A stretch of 64,000 bases of DNA, from the NCBI RefSeq assembly GCF_004353505.1, contig NZ_SMNQ01000003.1, positions 186,001-250,000 on the forward strand, given 5' to 3'. Origin of the DNA: Streptomyces sp. WAC05374. GTDB lineage: Bacteria > Actinomycetota > Actinomycetes > Streptomycetales > Streptomycetaceae. Position 1 is the stretch's first letter; the number at the start of each line of letters is the position of its first letter. A model generated the notes under the pieces. That model searched no databases. It saw only the letters and a program-made list of their open reading frames with translations, and was not told the origin of the DNA. A program made the translations under genes and the position numbers. Shown here one piece after another: positions 61,161-64,000 of this stretch.

Positions 61161-62198
61161 TCAGGTCGTCAGCAGGACCCCCGCGTACGACGCCGCCGCC
61201 ACGATCACCCACGCCGTCAGGCCCAGCAGCGCGACCCGCGCCCCGGTCCGCGACAGCGTCGGCAGGTGCACCGCGCTGCCCAGCCCGAACAGGGCGGCGG
61301 CCAGCAGCAGTTCCTGGGCCGTTCCCGCACCGGCCAGCACGGGCGCGGGCAGCACCCCGGTGGTGCGCAGCGCCACCATCGCGAGGAACCCGGCCACGAA
61401 CAGCGGCACCAGCGGCGGCCGTCCGCCCTCGGGCGCCCCGCGCCCCCGCCGCCGGGCCGTCAGCACCAGCGCCGCGACCAGCGGCGCCAGCAGAGCCACC
61501 CGCATCAGCTTGACCAGCACGGCCTCGCCCAGCGCGGCCGGCCCGGCGGTCTGGGCGGCGGCGACCACCTGCCCCACGTCGTGCACGCCCGCGCCCACCC
61601 AGCGCCCGAACTGCGCGTCGCTCAGCCCCAGCGGGCCGTGCAGCAGGGGCAGTACGGCGATGGCGAGCGTGCCGCACAGGGTCACCAGGGCGACCGACGT
61701 GGCGGCGTCGTCCTCGTCGCTGTCCCGTACCGCTCCGACCGCCCCGATCGCCGACGCGCCGCAGATCGCGTACCCCGTGGCGATGAGCACCGGCTGGTCC
61801 CCCGGCAGGCCCATGCGCCGCCCCAGCCACCACGTGCCGCCCAGGGTGGCGGCCACCACGGCGAGCACCATGGCGACCGTGCTCCAGCCGAGCCCCAGCA
61901 CGTCCGAGAGGCTCAGCTTCAGCCCGAGCAGGACGACCCCGACGCGCATCAGGCGCTTGGCCGCCAGGGTCAGCCCCGGCCGGCAGCCGCCCCGGACGCG
62001 GGCGCGCAGCCAGGGGGTGTGGGCGGCGGCGACACCCAGGACGACGGCGGCGGTGAGCATGGGCACCGCCGGTACGGCCAGGTGCACCAGCAGGGCGACG
62101 CCGACCCCGGCCGCGGCGAGCGCCAGCCCGGGCAGGGGGCCCGGCGGTACCCGGGTGCCGGCCGCGACCGGTCTGAGGCGTGGGCCGACGAGCGCCAT
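61161..62198 (-). CDS. YeiH/UPF0324-family putative sulfite/sulfate exporter
   Basis: 345-residue membrane protein of the YeiH family with about ten helices. Family marks are LMRVGVVLLGLKLSLSDVLGLG (about residues 83-104), the ICGASAIGAVGAV block near 149-161, and VGAGVHDVGQVVAAAQT near 202-218. YeiH homologues are linked to sulfite/sulfate export under LysR control. Its start overlaps the cysteine dioxygenase stop by one base, so the two are coupled, which supports a sulfur role. Confidence 0.9.
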   Translation of the reverse strand: MALVGPRLRPVAAGTRVPPGPLPGLALAAAGVGVALLVHLAVPAVPMLTAAVVLGVAAAHTPWLRARVRGGCRPGLTLAAKRLMRVGVVLLGLKLSLSDVLGLGWSTVAMVLAVVAATLGGTWWLGRRMGLPGDQPVLIATGYAICGASAIGAVGAVRDSDEDDAATSVALVTLCGTLAIAVLPLLHGPLGLSDAQFGRWVGAGVHDVGQVVAAAQTAGPAALGEAVLVKLMRVALLAPLVAALVLTARRRGRGAPEGGRPPLVPLFVAGFLAMVALRTTGVLPAPVLAGAGTAQELLLAAALFGLGSAVHLPTLSRTGARVALLGLTAWVIVAAASYAGVLLTT

Positions 62199-62770
62199 CA
62201 GCGGTCCGCGGGCAGCCGGTACAGGCGCCGGACGCTGGTGCCCAGGCGGGTGATGTCGGCACCGTAGACGTGCAGCGAGAGGGCGGTGCGGTCACCGGCG
62301 TTGCGTACGGAGTGGATGTCACCGGGCGGGGCGAAGGCGGCGACCTCCCCGGGGCCGTTCACGACGTCCTGGGTGGCGAGCAGCCGGGCGGAGGTGCCGT
62401 CCGGGACGAGCTGGTAGCGGCGTTCGTGCTCCTCGCCCTGGTGGACGCCGGCCACGCACCAGGCGACGTGGTCGTGGACGGGGGTGCCCTGGCCGGGCAG
62501 CCAGACGATGGCGACGACGGAGAACCCACCGTCCGGTTCGGCGTGCAGCACGTGCTGGCGGTAGTGCTCGGGGTCACCCTCGCACTGCGCCGGCGTGAGC
62601 AGGTCCGGGGCGCCCAGGTGCGGGGCGAGGCGCTCCCCCACGAGACGGGCGGTCGGTTCGGGCGGGAGACCCCGGTCCACGGCCGCGCGTATCTCGGCGA
62701 CGAGGCCACGCAGGCGTCCGGTCGTCGTCCCGGCGGCCGCCGAGGCGGCGCCGATGGAGGTCGTCGTCAT
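62198..62770 (-). CDS. Cysteine dioxygenase-family cupin
   Basis: 190-residue iron-dependent cupin that oxidises cysteine or a related thiol to the sulfinate. The first cupin metal motif is TPVHDHVAWCVAGVHQGEE (about residues 95-113), with H98 and H100 as ligands, and the second is PPGDIHSVRN near 149-158 with the third histidine. It is the first gene of a pair with the YeiH exporter and lies downstream of a LysR gene whose probable binding motif occurs in the intervening gap. Confidence 0.9.
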   Translation of the reverse strand: MTTTSIGAASAAAGTTTGRLRGLVAEIRAAVDRGLPPEPTARLVGERLAPHLGAPDLLTPAQCEGDPEHYRQHVLHAEPDGGFSVVAIVWLPGQGTPVHDHVAWCVAGVHQGEEHERRYQLVPDGTSARLLATQDVVNGPGEVAAFAPPGDIHSVRNAGDRTALSLHVYGADITRLGTSVRRLYRLPADR

Positions 62771-62827
62771 GGCGGCAGCGTCGGCCCGGCCGACCCATTA
62801 CGTCCAAGGACGGTTCATTGCCGGGTA

Positions 62828-62844
62828 CCCAAGGAACGCTTATG
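62828..62844 (-). promoter_or_regulatory. CATAAGCG-N4-TTGGG motif upstream of the cysteine dioxygenase gene
   Basis: CATAAGCG and TTGGG separated by four bases on the minus strand, 58-74 bp before the dioxygenase start. The same motif overlaps the lysR promoter region at 63838-63854. Confidence 0.6.
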
Positions 62845-62923
62845 AATGATCACGGGTCAGCGGCCCCTCGCGGACCAGGGCCGGCCCCGGCGGGCCCCGG
62901 CGAGCGGCTTTCGTGAGGGTGAG

Positions 62924-63829
62924 TCAGCAGCCCACTCTGGACTCGGCGACGGTGACCAGCTCCTCCAGCATGAGGGCGGTGGCCGGAATCCTGAGGTGGT
63001 CGCGGAGGACGTACGCGTACACCTGGCGGCGCGTGTGCGGCTCGACGATCCGCCCGGTCACCTTGTCGTGGCAGAGGAAGGACAGGACGAGCGCGGGGAC
63101 CATCGCGATGCCCACGCCCGCCGCCACCAGGCTCTGCATCACCAGGTTGTCGTCCGTGGTGCACGCGATGTCGGGGGTGAACCCCGCCTCGGCGCAGGCG
63201 TGCAGGAAATTGGCGTTGCAGCGCGCGCAGCCGGCGATCCACCGCTCGTGCGCCAGATCGGCCAGGTGCACGGCCCTGCGGCGGGCCAGCGGGTGGCCGG
63301 TGGGAAGGAGCACCGTCAGCGGGTCCTCCAGCAGCCGGAACTCGTCCAGTTCCTCGGGGACGTCGACCCGCAGGCCGGGATAGCTGAAGGCCAGGGTGAT
63401 GTCGCACTCGCCGCGGGCGACCATCCGCAGCGACTCGGGCGGCTCGCTCTCCACCAGTTCGACCCTGATGCCGGGGTGTCCGGCCGCCATGCGGGCCATC
63501 GCCTCGGGCAGGATCGTCGCCCCCGCGCTGGGGAAGGCGCACACCCGCACCCGGCCGGAACGCAACCGCGCTATGGCGTCTATCTGCTCCTGCGCGGCGG
63601 CCAGGCTGTCGAGGATGGTGCCGGTGTGCCGGGTGAGGGCCTGACCGGCCTCGGTGAGCCGGAGCCCGCGCCCCACCCGGGTGAACAGCGGGGTTCCGAC
63701 GTCCCGTTCGAGCGCCTTCATCTGCTGGCTGACGGCCGGCTGCGTGTAGCCCAGGGTACGGGCGGCCGCCGTATAGGAACCGGTCCTGACCACCTCGTGG
63801 AAGGTCTTGATGTACCGGGAGTCGAACAC
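62924..63829 (-). CDS. LysR-family transcriptional regulator
   Basis: 301-residue regulator. The N-terminal HTH is RYIKTFHEVVRTGSYTAAARTLGYTQPAVSQQMKALERDVGTPLFTRVGRGLRLTEAG (about residues 5-62); the rest is the two-subdomain effector-binding region starting RVRVCAFPSAGATILPEAM. GTG at 63829 is chosen by homology (VFDSRYIKTF). TATGCT on the minus strand at 63836-63841 would be a -10 for a near-leaderless message. It lies upstream of the cysteine dioxygenase and YeiH genes on the same strand and shares a motif with their promoter, which makes a sulfur-related inducer likely. Confidence 0.92.
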   Translation of the reverse strand: MFDSRYIKTFHEVVRTGSYTAAARTLGYTQPAVSQQMKALERDVGTPLFTRVGRGLRLTEAGQALTRHTGTILDSLAAAQEQIDAIARLRSGRVRVCAFPSAGATILPEAMARMAAGHPGIRVELVESEPPESLRMVARGECDITLAFSYPGLRVDVPEELDEFRLLEDPLTVLLPTGHPLARRRAVHLADLAHERWIAGCARCNANFLHACAEAGFTPDIACTTDDNLVMQSLVAAGVGIAMVPALVLSFLCHDKVTGRIVEPHTRRQVYAYVLRDHLRIPATALMLEELVTVAESRVGC

Positions 63830-63837
63830 GCCGAAAG

Positions 63838-63854
63838 CATAAGCGGAAGTTGGG
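63838..63854 (+). promoter_or_regulatory. CATAAGCG-N4-TTGGG motif at the lysR promoter
   Basis: Plus-strand copy of the motif found upstream of the cysteine dioxygenase gene, nine bases upstream of the lysR start and covering its probable -10. Confidence 0.6.
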
Positions 63855-63860
63855 GTGCGC

Positions 63861-63906
63861 GAAGGGGCGCTTCCCCGCCACACCCGCGGCGGAGAAACGC
63901 CCCTTC
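63861..63906 (-). terminator. Terminator of the gene entering from the right edge
   Basis: A 9-bp outer stem (63861-63869 with 63898-63906) lies 15 bp past the stop at 63921. Confidence 0.6.
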
Positions 63907-63920
63907 CGGCGTACGCGTCG

Positions 63921-64000
63921 TCAGTGCGCGACGACCGGCACGAGCACCTCGTCGTCGGCCCCGCCGGAGGCCGCCGGCTGCGAACCGGCACCCGGACGGC
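63921..64000 (-). CDS. C-terminal end of an unidentified gene (partial)
   Basis: A minus-strand frame enters from the right edge and ends at a TGA at 63923-63921, followed by a terminator hairpin. Only 26 codons are visible (GAGSQPAASGGADDEVLVPVVAH at the end). This is too short to identify; the frame choice rests on the hairpin position and codon look. Confidence 0.4.
   Translation of the reverse strand, partial: RPGAGSQPAASGGADDEVLVPVVAH

Overview
The window is high-GC actinobacterial chromosome, almost certainly Streptomyces. Supporting features are GTG starts, leaderless TAGGGT/TACGAT-type promoters, an SsgA-like sporulation protein, an HrdD-type sigma factor, a SepX/GlpR divisome protein and a TTGTCCACA-type DnaA box. 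The order pmt, penicillin-binding protein, galU/glp/sepX, mscL, fruRKA, hrdD matches, from memory, the S. coelicolor region around SCO3153-SCO3202, so most of the window is conserved core.

Layout. 1-2603: divergent rsmI (cut by the window edge) and pmt. 2604-6343: an accessory pocket holding a small membrane protein, a decayed copy of the pmt 3' end, a multi-pass membrane protein, a lactococcin-972-like secreted bacteriocin, a secreted HExxHxxxxGH metalloprotease and a putative lipoprotein. 6503-11485: penicillin-binding protein, YbaK-like deacylase, EamA transporter, solo VapB-like protein, small membrane protein, serine hydrolase. 11533-14100: nickel/cobalt ECF transporter (CbiM-N, CbiQ, CbiO) behind a Nur-box-like site. 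14261-21397: SsgA-like protein, tetR-mmpL, tricorn protease, small stress-type protein. 21496-25621: three overlapping genes for a SDR, an alpha/beta hydrolase and a flavin monooxygenase (mymA-like), opposite a MerR regulator. 25707-31706: secreted propeller, exonuclease III, GNAT, trypsin-fold protease, a sigma-like/zinc-finger/TM/ricin-lectin fusion and tRNA-Ala(CGC).

31794-37777: sepX/glpR, rimJ-type GNAT, mog, moaC, glp (moeA-like), galU and 5-formyl-THF cyclo-ligase, which links molybdopterin-type proteins to cell division. 37811-46754: penicillin acylase family protein, K+/H+ antiporter, MFS, a zinc-ribbon gene behind a CIRCE-like operator, MTA phosphorylase, DnaA-box pair, CpaB-like protein, mscL. 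46765-47791: a proline-rich repeat region interrupted by a poly-G tract that looks like a sequencing artefact. 47900-64000: LtrA, P1 peptidase, a duplicated-domain protein, fruA-fruK-fruR, MFS with an opposing WYL regulator, hrdD behind a SigR-type promoter, GNAT, DODA-type dioxygenase opposite a MarR regulator, then lysR, cysteine dioxygenase and a YeiH exporter with a motif shared by lysR and the dioxygenase gene.

The most notable candidates are the pmt-tail duplication beside the bacteriocin pocket, the sigma/lectin fusion, the CIRCE-like site on the zinc-ribbon gene, the Nur box on the ECF transporter, and the CATAAGCG-N4-TTGGG motif joining LysR to a cysteine-sulfur module. No CRISPR array, insertion sequence or prophage was seen.
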